From JAVBNO01 sp031551485 (GTDB taxonomy: Bacteria; Bacillota; Clostridia; Oscillospirales; Ruminococcaceae), in contig JAVBNO010000030.1 in assembly GCA_031551485.1 (NCBI GenBank), forward strand, positions 1 to 19,150: 19,150 nucleotides of DNA, in the 5' to 3' direction. The translations under genes and the position numbers were made by a program. Shown one piece after another: positions 7,282-14,355 of the stretch (its first letter is position 1; the number at the start of each line of letters is the position of its first letter). The notes beneath the pieces are model-generated. The model saw only the letters and a program-made list of their open reading frames with translations. It was not told the origin of the DNA and ran no database searches.

Positions 7282-8697
7282 TCAGTGCGGCTGCTTGTTT
7301 ATGATGCGCGCCAATTCTTGCAGTATGGTTTCCCGGCTGTTTGCCTGATAAAAATAGTCGGCCGCCTTCGGGTCAGTGCCGCCAGTCGCAGAAGTCTCAA
7401 TGATACTTAGCAGTTCTGCGGCTGTGTGAAACCCGGTGGCATACCCACCGGAAACGGCATCATCCATGTAGTCGCTTTGCAACTCCCGATAGACATAGGC
7501 GTTTCTGCCAAACGCAATGGCCTCAAACAGCACCATGGTGGCTACGCCCACATGATGCCGGGCCTTGGCCAAAAAAGAATAGACCTCCTCAATACTGTCG
7601 TCGCATGTAATGGCTTTGCATTCCAGCAGCCAGGGGTAGAGCTGGCGCCAGGACAACCTTTCAGACGGATGAAATTTATAGATAATCTTGTAATTGCTTT
7701 TGACGGCCAAATCAGCAAAGCGGACTGCGAATTGGCTTAACTCTTTTCCCACCAATCCGGTGGAGTAAAAAATGACCGTTTTCTCATCCGGTGTGGCGTC
7801 ACCATACCGTTGCCGCGCATCGTCCATCATCGGGAAACCTGTGGAAACGCCATTTATACCGGCCAGCAATTTCGCTGTCTTTTGCCAATACTCTCCGAAA
7901 AAGAAGACATGATCAGGCAGATAACGATTCACTCGATTCAAGTCAGCAAAGTGATAGGCAACGTGATATTTTCCAATCACGCCGTGCTGCAACTCAATGA
8001 CAGGTATCCCAAGCGTTTTAGCGGCGGCCACAAGGGCATAATTGAACAAATCATAATGGCAGCCGATGACAATGGCTTTGTATTGGCCATTTTTTAGCAG
8101 GTGCCGGTAATACCGCTCCATGACCCGATATTTGGCACAGAACATAACCACCTGATCCAGCAAAGCGTTAGCGTCAAGTGTGGCGCCAAATTGGCGGTTG
8201 ATGTCTGCTACAACCTTTTTTAAGGCAGGCAGGCGAAGCAGTTTTAGTTTAAGGCCTATTTTGTGCAGCACTCGGGTGGGCAGGCACAACAACTCCATCA
8301 GGGCGTTGTTCATATCCTTTGTGGATGCAGGCCAATTGTTGTCATAGCAAGTGAAAAAGGATTTGTCAATGGTAGTATCCTCTTTCAAAAAATGGATATA
8401 AGGGTTGATTGTTGTACCCGCCACTTTTTTTTCAATAAAAGCATAATGGACCAACAAGGTATGCGTATTCTTTGCAAACCAGTATCGCATTTGCGACCCA
8501 ATATGTTTGATAAATTGCAATTTTGCCCCTATTGTTTTTGTGTGACGATCCGGGTGCACATTGCTAAATGCATCCGAAAAATAGATGGAGTTGAAAAGAG
8601 GAACCCGCAGCATCTCCCAAAAATATACATCTTTATATTTCAGATCAAATAAATTATTTTCCGTTTCATATGCCAAAAAATCGTCCAACAATTGCAT
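7282..8697 (-). CDS. Surface-polysaccharide glycosyltransferase-like protein (GT-B fold, CDP-glycerol/capsule transferase-like)
   Basis: This 471-residue protein has no signal peptide or membrane helices. The central IPVIELQHGVIGKYHVAYHF stretch (at about 240-260) resembles the start of the C-terminal half of capsule and CDP-glycerol-type GT-B transferases. Later IIYKFHPSE, then EVYSFLAKARHHVGVATMVL and FEAIAFGRNAYV, match the donor-binding half, where a serine or threonine and a glutamate hold the nucleotide. The first ~200 residues are not recognised. A GAGGG ribosome site lies 7 bases before the ATG, and the gene starts 42 bases after the glycosyltransferase at 8740. It sits directly upstream of the legionaminic operon, so it is a candidate legionaminic acid transferase; that is inference from position only. 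Codon use looks more A/T-rich than in the leg genes. Confidence 0.6.
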   Translation of the reverse strand: MQLLDDFLAYETENNLFDLKYKDVYFWEMLRVPLFNSIYFSDAFSNVHPDRHTKTIGAKLQFIKHIGSQMRYWFAKNTHTLLVHYAFIEKKVAGTTINPYIHFLKEDTTIDKSFFTCYDNNWPASTKDMNNALMELLCLPTRVLHKIGLKLKLLRLPALKKVVADINRQFGATLDANALLDQVVMFCAKYRVMERYYRHLLKNGQYKAIVIGCHYDLFNYALVAAAKTLGIPVIELQHGVIGKYHVAYHFADLNRVNRYLPDHVFFFGEYWQKTAKLLAGINGVSTGFPMMDDARQRYGDATPDEKTVIFYSTGLVGKELSQFAVRFADLAVKSNYKIIYKFHPSERLSWRQLYPWLLECKAITCDDSIEEVYSFLAKARHHVGVATMVLFEAIAFGRNAYVYRELQSDYMDDAVSGGYATGFHTAAELLSIIETSATGGTDPKAADYFYQANSRETILQELARIINKQPH

Positions 8698-8739
8698 GTT
8701 TGTGCCCTCAAATCAAATGCCGCTTTTTTTGCATGCGAC

Positions 8740-9858
8740 TTATTCGTTTATATAGTCAATCACCGGTTTCATGGTTTGATGCATATCACAGTGCTGATAA
8801 GCAAAGTTCCGTATTTCCGCCGCGATTTGTTCAGGGCTTTTCTGCTTGTCAAAATAAATTCGGTCGTGAAAATCAATAACACTTTCGATGTCGATGGGCG
8901 ATTCATCTTCAGGCAGATGCAAGGCATAGGGATAATCGTTATAGGGGAATACGTCAATTTGCGTCGCATATATAAAGGGAAGGCCCTTGGCCAGATATTC
9001 CCGCGTCTTCAAACTGGAACTGATGATATCACCCTTTCGGTGCATCGCCAGCGTCTCTACGGCTACAGAGCTTTCGTTATAAATGGCATCCAGGGCATCG
9101 CCGTTTAACATGCCGTGAAATATTACCTGCGCCGAAAGGCCAAGATCGTTTGCCAACTGCTGCAGCCGGGGCACCTCGGGTCCGATTCCCACCATATGAA
9201 GCACAATATGGCGCTTGCCGCCCTGTTTGTAATAAACGCTCAACCCTTCAATTAACCGGTCGTACCCGTGCCACCAGGCAAACAACGCCACAGCAATCAG
9301 GTGGATATCTTGGGTGGGCGTTTTGGGGGCAACGGGCTTAATCGCATCCACATCAATGCCGTTAATCGTTTGGATGGTGGGCACACCGTACACATCCCCT
9401 ACCTTTCCGAAAACCACAAACCGGTCAACCGATTTGGCCAGCCGGTTCCGATACAGCTGGTCTTTCCATTTCACCGGGAGCCCTTTTGGGCCCACCAGTT
9501 CTTTATCATAAGGGAATGTGGGTATTTCCACAATGATTTTGCATTTAGAATTTTTCGTTTTAACGATTTCCAATAAGCGACACAAATGCAGGTCGGACAT
9601 GGGGTAGCGCACATATAAAAAATCAATATCGGCAAATTCAGGAAAAAACTGCCACCGGGCCGCCAGAGGGGTAAAGGGCAACGCCCGCCAAACTTTGAGG
9701 AGAGGATTAGCCCCCCATCCTTTGGCGACGACAAACTCCACCTGGCATTCTTTTTGCAACGCTTTCAGTTGGGCGCGCATTTTTTTAATGACACCCAAAT
9801 AGGGGTTGTTTTCCAGGTCGTTTACATTCAAATTGGTCAAATATTTACCTGTGCGCAT
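8740..9858 (-). CDS. Glycosyltransferase family 4-like (GT-B)
   Basis: This 372-residue putative retaining glycosyltransferase would transfer a sugar from a nucleotide donor to the growing surface glycan at the cytoplasmic membrane face. The N-terminal half has FLYVRYPMSD and KIIVEIPTFPYD, typical of the acceptor domain. The C-terminal half has LIAVALFAWWHGYDRLIEG, then HMVGIGPEVPRLQQLANDLG and VIFHGML. A donor-site region follows, with SVAVETLAM and SSLKTREYLAKGLPFIYA, corresponding to the EX7E-type region of GT4 enzymes. The ATG has GGAG five bases upstream. It starts about 40 bases after the decayed acyltransferase and is probably read from the promoter at 10551-10579, together with the next gene. 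Donor and acceptor cannot be told from sequence. Confidence 0.72.
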   Translation of the reverse strand: MRTGKYLTNLNVNDLENNPYLGVIKKMRAQLKALQKECQVEFVVAKGWGANPLLKVWRALPFTPLAARWQFFPEFADIDFLYVRYPMSDLHLCRLLEIVKTKNSKCKIIVEIPTFPYDKELVGPKGLPVKWKDQLYRNRLAKSVDRFVVFGKVGDVYGVPTIQTINGIDVDAIKPVAPKTPTQDIHLIAVALFAWWHGYDRLIEGLSVYYKQGGKRHIVLHMVGIGPEVPRLQQLANDLGLSAQVIFHGMLNGDALDAIYNESSVAVETLAMHRKGDIISSSLKTREYLAKGLPFIYATQIDVFPYNDYPYALHLPEDESPIDIESVIDFHDRIYFDKQKSPEQIAAEIRNFAYQHCDMHQTMKPVIDYINE

Positions 9859-9897
9859 TTTATCTCCGCCTATCCTGTTGATCAGTCTTACAGCACT

Positions 9898-10468
9898 TCA
9901 ATATTTTTCCGTGCCACTACAGCTTCCTATCTCATTCGGCCCAATTTTTTTCAAGTGCTCAATGTACTTTGCGTAGGGAATGGCAAAATTCCCGGTTACT
10001 GCTTCGCCGTCGGCACGCTTTGGGTTACGCCCGCGCCCATATTCGCGCGGGCGCCTTTTCCAATGGTCAGTCCATTCGCACATGTTCGCCGATGACAACA
10101 TTGTGGGGGGCGATGGACGCCATGGGCGAGATGACGCAGTTTTGCCCAATGACCGTTGGCGTCTCGCTGCGCTTGTAACCGGCGCTATCGGATAAATAGT
10201 TATGCAGATGAAAAAACAATTGCCGGGGTTGATCGGTCAGGCAAAAACCGCATTTGGCCTGGGGTAATTGCTTGGCAATTTCCTCTGTGGTCATCAGCAT
10301 GGATACGGTATCGCGCACGCTGGCGGCATATTTGATATCCGCCAAAAAAGAGCAGATATTGGATGGCGTTTTGCCTTCCAAGAGCCCTAAGGCTTCAAAG
10401 GGCCGCTCATTTTGCAGGCGTACGGTCGGCTTGTCCGGCATCGCTTCCAGAATGTGACTCAGCAGCAT
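9898..10468 (-). pseudogene. Decayed LpxD-like hexapeptide acyltransferase (internal deletion plus frameshift)
   Basis: The N-terminal part (from the ATG at 10468, with AAGGAAGG 8 bases upstream) matches the LpxD-type UDP-sugar-binding domain: SFLADIKY, LMTTEEIAKQLP and DQPRQLFFHLHNYL. Hexapeptides follow (TVIGQNCVISPMASIAPHNV), up to VIGEHVRMD and a TGA at 10067-10069. A second frame then continues LTIGKGARANMGAGVTQSVP. A third frame continues DGEAVTGNFAIPYAKYIEHL and stops at 9898. Two frame changes are therefore needed to read it through. From memory of this family (roughly 300 residues or more), most of the central beta-helix, including the catalytic His region, is also missing: only about 190 codons remain. 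The intact enzyme would have N-acylated a nucleotide-linked amino sugar. Assembly error could explain the frameshifts but not the missing block. Confidence 0.75.
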
Positions 10469-10499
10469 GAATGCGCCCTTCCTTCCCATGGCTTTTACA

Positions 10500-10516
10500 C
10501 CGGCAAGCTGTGCCGG
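10500..10516 (-). other. Leader hairpin of the LpxD-like pseudogene
   Basis: In the 5' leader between the promoter and the ATG, CCGGCA and TGCCGG form a perfect 6-bp stem around a 5-base loop (CAGCT). It lies about 30 bases upstream of the start codon, just ahead of the AAGGAAGG ribosome site. No T-run follows. A regulatory role is possible but unproven. Confidence 0.4.
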
Positions 10517-10550
10517 ATTCAATCTGATTTTATCATCATTATGCCCAATC

Positions 10551-10579
10551 ATTGTATCATAGCAAGGCTTGTTTGACAA
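10551..10579 (-). promoter_or_regulatory. Sigma-A-type promoter for the acyltransferase/glycosyltransferase unit
   Basis: The minus strand has TTGTCA (10574-10579), a 17-base spacer and TACAAT (10551-10556), with an extended -10 TG (TGATACAAT). Each box differs from consensus at one base. Transcription should begin near 10544. The TTG at 10579, which could be taken as a start codon for the downstream reading frame, is in fact the -35 box. The promoter lies about 95 bases after the rmlB terminator and so opens a new transcription unit. Confidence 0.7.
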
Positions 10580-10672
10580 GTTTAAACGGGCGGCAGAAAT
10601 GACGCGATGGCAGGGCTGCCACCGTCCAAAAGCGCGTTATCCATCTGTTTTGCATGACCACATTCGTGCGCC

Positions 10673-10706
10673 AAAACGCCCCGACCGGATCGTTCCGGCA
10701 GGGGCG
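10673..10706 (-). terminator. Rho-independent terminator after rmlB
   Basis: Eight bases after the rmlB stop, the minus strand carries CGCCCC and GGGGCG arms (6 bp) that continue past one mismatch and a G-T pair into CCGG/CCGG. The loop is AACGAT and a TTTT run follows directly. The stem is GC-rich and correctly placed, so it very probably ends the wecE-to-rmlB transcript. Confidence 0.75.
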
Positions 10707-10713
10707 CTGCTTT

Positions 10714-11766
10714 TTATAAGTTGCCATAAAATTTTTCATAATATCCCTGATACGCTCCGCTTACGACACCCTGGATCCACTCTGGATGATCCACATACCA
10801 CCGGATCGTTTCCTCCAGCCCTTGCTCAAAAGTATACCGGGGCCGCCACCCCATGGTGGAGGTGATTTTGGCGTTGTCAATGGCATAGCGGCGGTCGTGG
10901 CCCGGGCGATCTTTCACATAGGAAATCAAGTCTTCCCCTTTGCCTAATGTCTTCAGAATTTGCCTTACAATTTCAATGTTGGCCTTTTCGTTGTTCCCGC
11001 CAATGTTATAGATTTGGCCGGGGGTGCCTTTTTGCAATACAGCGGCAATGCCGGTGCAATGGTCGGACACATGCAGCCAATCCCGCACCTGCATACCGTC
11101 CCCATAAACCGGAAGGGACTGACCTCGCATGCAGTTGTAAATCATCAGGGGAATCAGCTTTTCCGGAAACTGATAGGGCCCGTAATTGTTGGAGCTTCGG
11201 GTAATCAGCGTCGGCAGACCGAAGGTCTTACAATAGGAGTGGACAAACATATCGGCCGACGCCTTGGAAGCCGAATAAGGGCTGTTGGGGGAAAGGGGGC
11301 TGGTTTCGGTAAATTGGCCGGTGGGACCCAACGCACCATACACCTCATCGGTAGACACCTGCAAAAAGCGCACGCCCTCTTTGTACTCGCAGCTGTATTT
11401 GTCCCCAGGGTCCTGCTTCCAATACTGCTTTGCCGTATCCAGCAAAGCCAGGGTGCCCAGCACATTGGTGCGCAAAAAAATCTCGGGGTCCTCAATGCTG
11501 CGGTCCACATGGCTTTCCGCCGCAAAATTGACAACAGCCTCAATGTGATCATCATGGAAGATGGTCTTCAGCAGCTTGCGATCCGCAATATCGCCTTTCA
11601 CAAAGTGATAGCGCGGACTTTTACTCACCGCTTTCAGGTTTTCCAAATTGCCGGCATAGGTTAGCGCATCCAAATTGACAATGTTGTACTCTCCAGCTTC
11701 CACCTGCTGCCGGACAAAACAGGAACCGATGAATCCGGCGCCGCCGGTGACCAATACTGTTTTCAT
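10714..11766 (-). CDS. rmlB: dTDP-glucose 4,6-dehydratase
   Basis: This 350-residue extended SDR converts dTDP-glucose to dTDP-4-keto-6-deoxyglucose using bound NAD+. It shows TGGAGFIGS (7-15), the family FAAESHVDRS (81-90), STDEVYG (138-144) with the Thr-Asp-Glu catalytic set (139-141), and YSASK (164-168) with Tyr164 and Lys168. RSSNNYGPYQFPEKLIPL is another RmlB signature. The ATG is 2 bases after the rmlA stop (11769), so the two are co-translated. The gene ends the upstream transcription unit. rmlC and rmlD do not follow, so the product probably feeds the WecE-type aminotransferase at the head of the same unit. Length is normal. Confidence 0.95.
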   Translation of the reverse strand: MKTVLVTGGAGFIGSCFVRQQVEAGEYNIVNLDALTYAGNLENLKAVSKSPRYHFVKGDIADRKLLKTIFHDDHIEAVVNFAAESHVDRSIEDPEIFLRTNVLGTLALLDTAKQYWKQDPGDKYSCEYKEGVRFLQVSTDEVYGALGPTGQFTETSPLSPNSPYSASKASADMFVHSYCKTFGLPTLITRSSNNYGPYQFPEKLIPLMIYNCMRGQSLPVYGDGMQVRDWLHVSDHCTGIAAVLQKGTPGQIYNIGGNNEKANIEIVRQILKTLGKGEDLISYVKDRPGHDRRYAIDNAKITSTMGWRPRYTFEQGLEETIRWYVDHPEWIQGVVSGAYQGYYEKFYGNL

Positions 11767-11768
11767 GG

Positions 11769-12632
11769 CTACCTCGCAAGGGACAGCACATACTGCCCGT
11801 ATTCAGTGGAACGCATCCGTTCTCCTTGCCGGATGAGCTGGGTTTTGTCAATATAGCCTTTTGCGTACGCAATTTCTTCCAAACAGGCAATATACAAACC
11901 CTGTCGGCTTTGCACCGCCTCAATAAATTGGGCAGCACTCAACAGCCCCTGGGGTGTGCCGGTGTCCAACCAGGCCATCCCCCGGCCCAAATTGATCACA
12001 TGCAAGCGCCCTGCCGCCAAGTAAGCGTTGTTCACAGCCGTAATCTCAATTTCGCCCCGGGCACTGGGTTTGACGCTTTTGGCAATGCCCACCACCGCGT
12101 TATCGTAAAAATACAAACCGGGCACCGCGTAGCTGGATTTAGGCTTTGCGGGCTTTTCCTCAATGGAAATGGCCTTGCCGTCCCCGTCAAATTCTACAAC
12201 GCCAAAAGCGGTGGGGTCGGAAACCGGATAGGCAAAAATACAACCGCCGGGCAAAGCGGCCCTGGCTTTGGCCAACAAGGTGCTCAGCCCCACGCCATAA
12301 AATACATTGTCGCCTAAAACCAGGCAAACGTCATCATCGCCAATAAATGTCTCGCCCACCATAAAGGCGTCGGCCAGCCCGCGGGGTTTTTCCTGTACGG
12401 CATAGGAAATGGAAATGCCCCACTGTTTCCCGTCGCCCAGTAACCGCTCATATTGCCCTATGTCCTGGGGGGAGGAAATCAGCAGCACATCGCGAATATC
12501 CGCCAGCATCAGCACAGACAGAGGATAATAGATCATAGGCTTGTCATAAATGGGTAAAAGCTGCTTGGATAACGCCAGCGTGGCGGGGAACAACCGGGAC
12601 CCCAACCCGCCTGCCAATATGATCGCCTTCAT
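11769..12632 (-). CDS. rmlA: Glucose-1-phosphate thymidylyltransferase
   Basis: This enzyme of 287 residues makes dTDP-glucose from glucose-1-phosphate and dTTP in the cytoplasm, the entry step to dTDP-deoxysugars. MKAIILAGGLGSRLFPAT at the N-terminus carries the GGxGxR pyrophosphorylase motif. LSKQLLPIYDKPMIYYPLS, the metal-site region VLGDNVFYG, FDGDGKAISIEEKP and the GRGMAWLDTGTP stretch are classical RmlA/RfbA signatures. I chose the ATG at 12632 over the GTG at 12641 because the protein then starts with the canonical MKAIILAGG, and GTAGGA lies about 10 bases upstream. It follows the methyltransferase gene by 18 bases and is followed after 2 bases by rmlB. Confidence 0.95.
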   Translation of the reverse strand: MKAIILAGGLGSRLFPATLALSKQLLPIYDKPMIYYPLSVLMLADIRDVLLISSPQDIGQYERLLGDGKQWGISISYAVQEKPRGLADAFMVGETFIGDDDVCLVLGDNVFYGVGLSTLLAKARAALPGGCIFAYPVSDPTAFGVVEFDGDGKAISIEEKPAKPKSSYAVPGLYFYDNAVVGIAKSVKPSARGEIEITAVNNAYLAAGRLHVINLGRGMAWLDTGTPQGLLSAAQFIEAVQSRQGLYIACLEEIAYAKGYIDKTQLIRQGERMRSTEYGQYVLSLAR

Positions 12633-12650
12633 TGATGTCACATCCTACCT

Positions 12651-13481
12651 TCATTTTTGCGCCGCTATTAACAAACTGCTGCCGGCCATGATGCGCTGCT
12701 GTCTGCGGATGCGGGAAAACTCCCAGTTGGAAAGCAGGGAAAGCACTTTGCCGGTCACTCCCTTTTTGACAAACTGATTTTGCACCTGTGCATTGTCAAT
12801 TTGTTTTTTCGGATTGTGTTTGCCCGCCATTACGCGCCCTAAAAAAATGGGAATGGGAAGATAACTGAAAAAATACGTGGCATACGGCACAGTCAAACCG
12901 CACCGCTCCAAAAGGGCTTTTAACCCCGACAATGTGTATCGACGATAATGGCCGCTCTCTACATCCACATCGGACCACAACCATTTTCCGGCGGGCACAG
13001 TGATATAGACCCGTCCGTTTGGCGCCAGCATACGGTACACCATCTGTAAAAAGGCGGCATCATCTTCAACATGTTCAATTACGTCGCATAAAGCGACAGC
13101 GGGAATCGTGTTCTCCTTAAAATACCTGGGACCAAATTCAGCACAAATGATAGGAAATGTACAGCCGCGTTTTTGCGCGTTGCATACGCCACCCACACTG
13201 GGTTCCACCAAAACAACGCCGCAGCCCGCCTCTTCCAGACACTTGGCCACGAACCCGTTGCCGCCGCCCACATCAAAAATAGGGCCGCCGGCGGGGCATT
13301 GCCTGACCAACTCGGCTATGCAGCGGTTTCGGTGGAGAAACCAATAACTGTGATCCTCCACATTCAATAACATATCGCGGCCTTGCTCCGGATAAGACAA
13401 AACGGGCAACTCTGCCGCACGCCATATGCCGTTTTGTTGCACAAGGTCGGACAAATCCATATACGCGTTGAGGTCGAGCAT
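12651..13481 (-). CDS. Class I SAM-dependent methyltransferase
   Basis: This 276-residue Rossmann-fold methyltransferase is expected to methylate a sugar or glycan hydroxyl or amine. Motif I is IFDVGGGNGF (at about 70-80) and is followed by VVLVEPSVGGVCNA, the acidic-tip region that binds the SAM ribose. CDVIEHVEDDAAFL and APNGRVYITVPAGKWLWSDVD are the motif IV and post-motif regions typical of methyltransf_11/12/23 proteins. GHYRRYTLSGLKALLE is a stretch often seen in those families. Start choice: a TTG at 13499 and an ATG at 13487 are possible, but AAAGGA lies 8 bases before the ATG at 13481. It follows the second small membrane protein within about 20 bases. The substrate is unknown; O-methylation of the Fuc4N-containing glycan is a guess. 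Confidence 0.78.
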   Translation of the reverse strand: MLDLNAYMDLSDLVQQNGIWRAAELPVLSYPEQGRDMLLNVEDHSYWFLHRNRCIAELVRQCPAGGPIFDVGGGNGFVAKCLEEAGCGVVLVEPSVGGVCNAQKRGCTFPIICAEFGPRYFKENTIPAVALCDVIEHVEDDAAFLQMVYRMLAPNGRVYITVPAGKWLWSDVDVESGHYRRYTLSGLKALLERCGLTVPYATYFFSYLPIPIFLGRVMAGKHNPKKQIDNAQVQNQFVKKGVTGKVLSLLSNWEFSRIRRQQRIMAGSSLLIAAQK

Positions 13482-13503
13482 AGTCATATTCCTTTTCAAC
13501 TGC

Positions 13504-13851
13504 TTATTGCATGATAAAAATCAAGATCCCCACAATGATGAATCCCAGGGCCAACACTTTTTTACGGGTCATTTTTTCCTTGAGGAAGAAATAACTTAAA
13601 ACAGCCACAAATACATAAGCGGACATCTGGGCAATGGCAACATAGGACAAAGGCACATATTTCAAAATGAAAACGACAGCGATGGTTGTCAAAAAGAAAA
13701 TGCCATATGCGAATAATACGGGGGCATTACAATACTCTCGCCATTTGGAAGAATAGGTGGTGTCCGCCGCTTTTTTAAGCATAATCTGGGAGCAGGAGGA
13801 GATAAAGACCAAAGCGATCAACAGCAGAAACATATATAATTCTTTATTCAT
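13504..13851 (-). CDS. Small EamA/SMR-type membrane protein, subunit 2 (ArnF-like)
   Basis: This 115-residue protein has four predicted transmembrane helices at about 4-23, 44-63, 69-90 and 97-114. FLKEKMTRKKVLALGFIIVG at the end matches the closing half of EamA/SMR transporter units. It is half the size of a normal ten-helix EamA protein. The real start is the ATG at 13851, which overlaps the stop of the previous gene by 8 bases; a longer reading frame to 13965 lies inside that gene. Adjacent small SMR-like pairs such as ArnE/ArnF act as heterodimers that flip undecaprenyl-phosphate-linked sugars, and the operon context makes that role plausible here. This is inference; a metabolite exporter is the alternative. 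Confidence 0.68.
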   Translation of the reverse strand: MNKELYMFLLLIALVFISSCSQIMLKKAADTTYSSKWREYCNAPVLFAYGIFFLTTIAVVFILKYVPLSYVAIAQMSAYVFVAVLSYFFLKEKMTRKKVLALGFIIVGILIFIMQ

Positions 13852-14188
13852 CGCATTGCCCCAACAGGATGATGCCGGCAAAAATAACCGCGGTTCCCAC
13901 CAACATCGTCCAGGTAATTGGCTCGCCAAACAACAAAAAGCCCCACACCATGCCGAAAACGACAATCGCTGCCCGGTTGGCGTACGCGACTGTCAAGGGA
14001 AAATGCTTGATAATCTGCTGCCACACAATGGCATATACTCCCATGCACACCAGTGACAAACCGTACAGCAGCATAAACAATGGCGAGAGAGCGGGATGGT
14101 GGGAGGCATATTTGCCAAGAACACTGCTGATGGAATAGAGCAGCAAGACAGCATACAGCGCTGTGTAATGTTTTACTTTTTCTACCAT
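13844..14188 (-). CDS. Small EamA/SMR-type membrane protein, subunit 1 (ArnE-like)
   Basis: This 114-residue protein has four predicted transmembrane helices at about 8-26, 36-55, 66-86 and 92-110. VAYANRAAIVVFGMVWGFLL, then FGEPITWTMLVGTAVIFAGI, is typical of the C-terminal part of an EamA or SMR unit, including the conserved glutamate of the FGEP motif. A GGGGG ribosome site lies 9 bases before the ATG. It overlaps the next gene by 8 bases, and the two proteins are near-equal in size but different in sequence. This suggests an obligate heterodimer comparable to ArnE/ArnF. The upstream 178 bases are unusually structured (see 14189-14366). The substrate is unknown; a lipid-linked amino sugar is the natural candidate in this context. 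Confidence 0.68.
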   Translation of the reverse strand: MVEKVKHYTALYAVLLLYSISSVLGKYASHHPALSPLFMLLYGLSLVCMGVYAIVWQQIIKHFPLTVAYANRAAIVVFGMVWGFLLFGEPITWTMLVGTAVIFAGIILLGQCDE

Positions 14189-14213
14189 TGCAATATGCCC
14201 CCGACTGTTGAAT

Positions 14214-14303
14214 TCAGCGATTGAAATGCAGCGACTGAACAGATGAAATCCACTTTTCTTGTTCGTTCAGGGCTGCCACTAGAGCTTCCATTTCATCTGC
14301 CAT
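14214..14303 (-). CDS. Possible 29-residue small ORF in the structured gap
   Basis: An ATG-to-TGA frame begins MADEMEALVAALNEQEKW and ends with FNR. It is rich in Ala and Glu, looks helical and has no recognised family. AGG lies 3 bases before the ATG, which is too close for an ideal ribosome site. The frame is closed by a TAG directly before the ATG, so it is not the tail of a longer readable gene. It overlaps the inverted repeats of the intergenic region. It could be a real microprotein, a leader peptide, a gene remnant or chance. Confidence 0.25.
   Translation of the reverse strand: MADEMEALVAALNEQEKWISSVQSLHFNR
14228..14299 (-). repeat. Overlapping, mutually exclusive inverted repeats
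   Basis: Two stems compete for the same bases. Stem A pairs 14240-14249 (cagatgaaat) with 14290-14299 (atttcatctg), 10 bp perfect. Stem B pairs 14228-14232 plus 14235-14240 with 14265-14270 plus 14272-14276, 11 bp around a small internal bulge. Because one arm of B lies inside A and the other outside, both cannot form as simple hairpins at once. This layout occurs in attenuators and riboswitch expression platforms, but no ligand domain is recognised. Confidence 0.4.
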
Positions 14304-14315
14304 CTACCTACTTGC

Positions 14316-14355
14316 CGCTTTCACTGATGTGCGCACGTTGTCATCAGTGAAAGCG
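14316..14355 (-). repeat. Perfect 14-bp inverted repeat downstream of the WbqC gene
   Basis: CGCTTTCACTGATG (14316-14329) and CATCAGTGAAAGCG (14342-14355) are exact reverse complements separated by 12 bases. The hairpin starts 11 bases after the WbqC stop. Neither strand has a T-run after it, so it is not a standard intrinsic terminator. It could stabilise or process the mRNA between the first two genes and the rest, act as a protein-binding palindrome, or be a mobile-repeat remnant. Confidence 0.75.

Noticed and set aside
10469..10579. N-terminal extension of the LpxD-like gene starting at TTG 10579
   Set aside because: The TTG is part of the -35 box and the added residues do not resemble the family; the ATG at 10468 has an excellent ribosome site.
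14316..14355. 14-bp hairpin as an intrinsic terminator
   Set aside because: No T-run follows the stem on either strand, so it is listed as an inverted repeat only.
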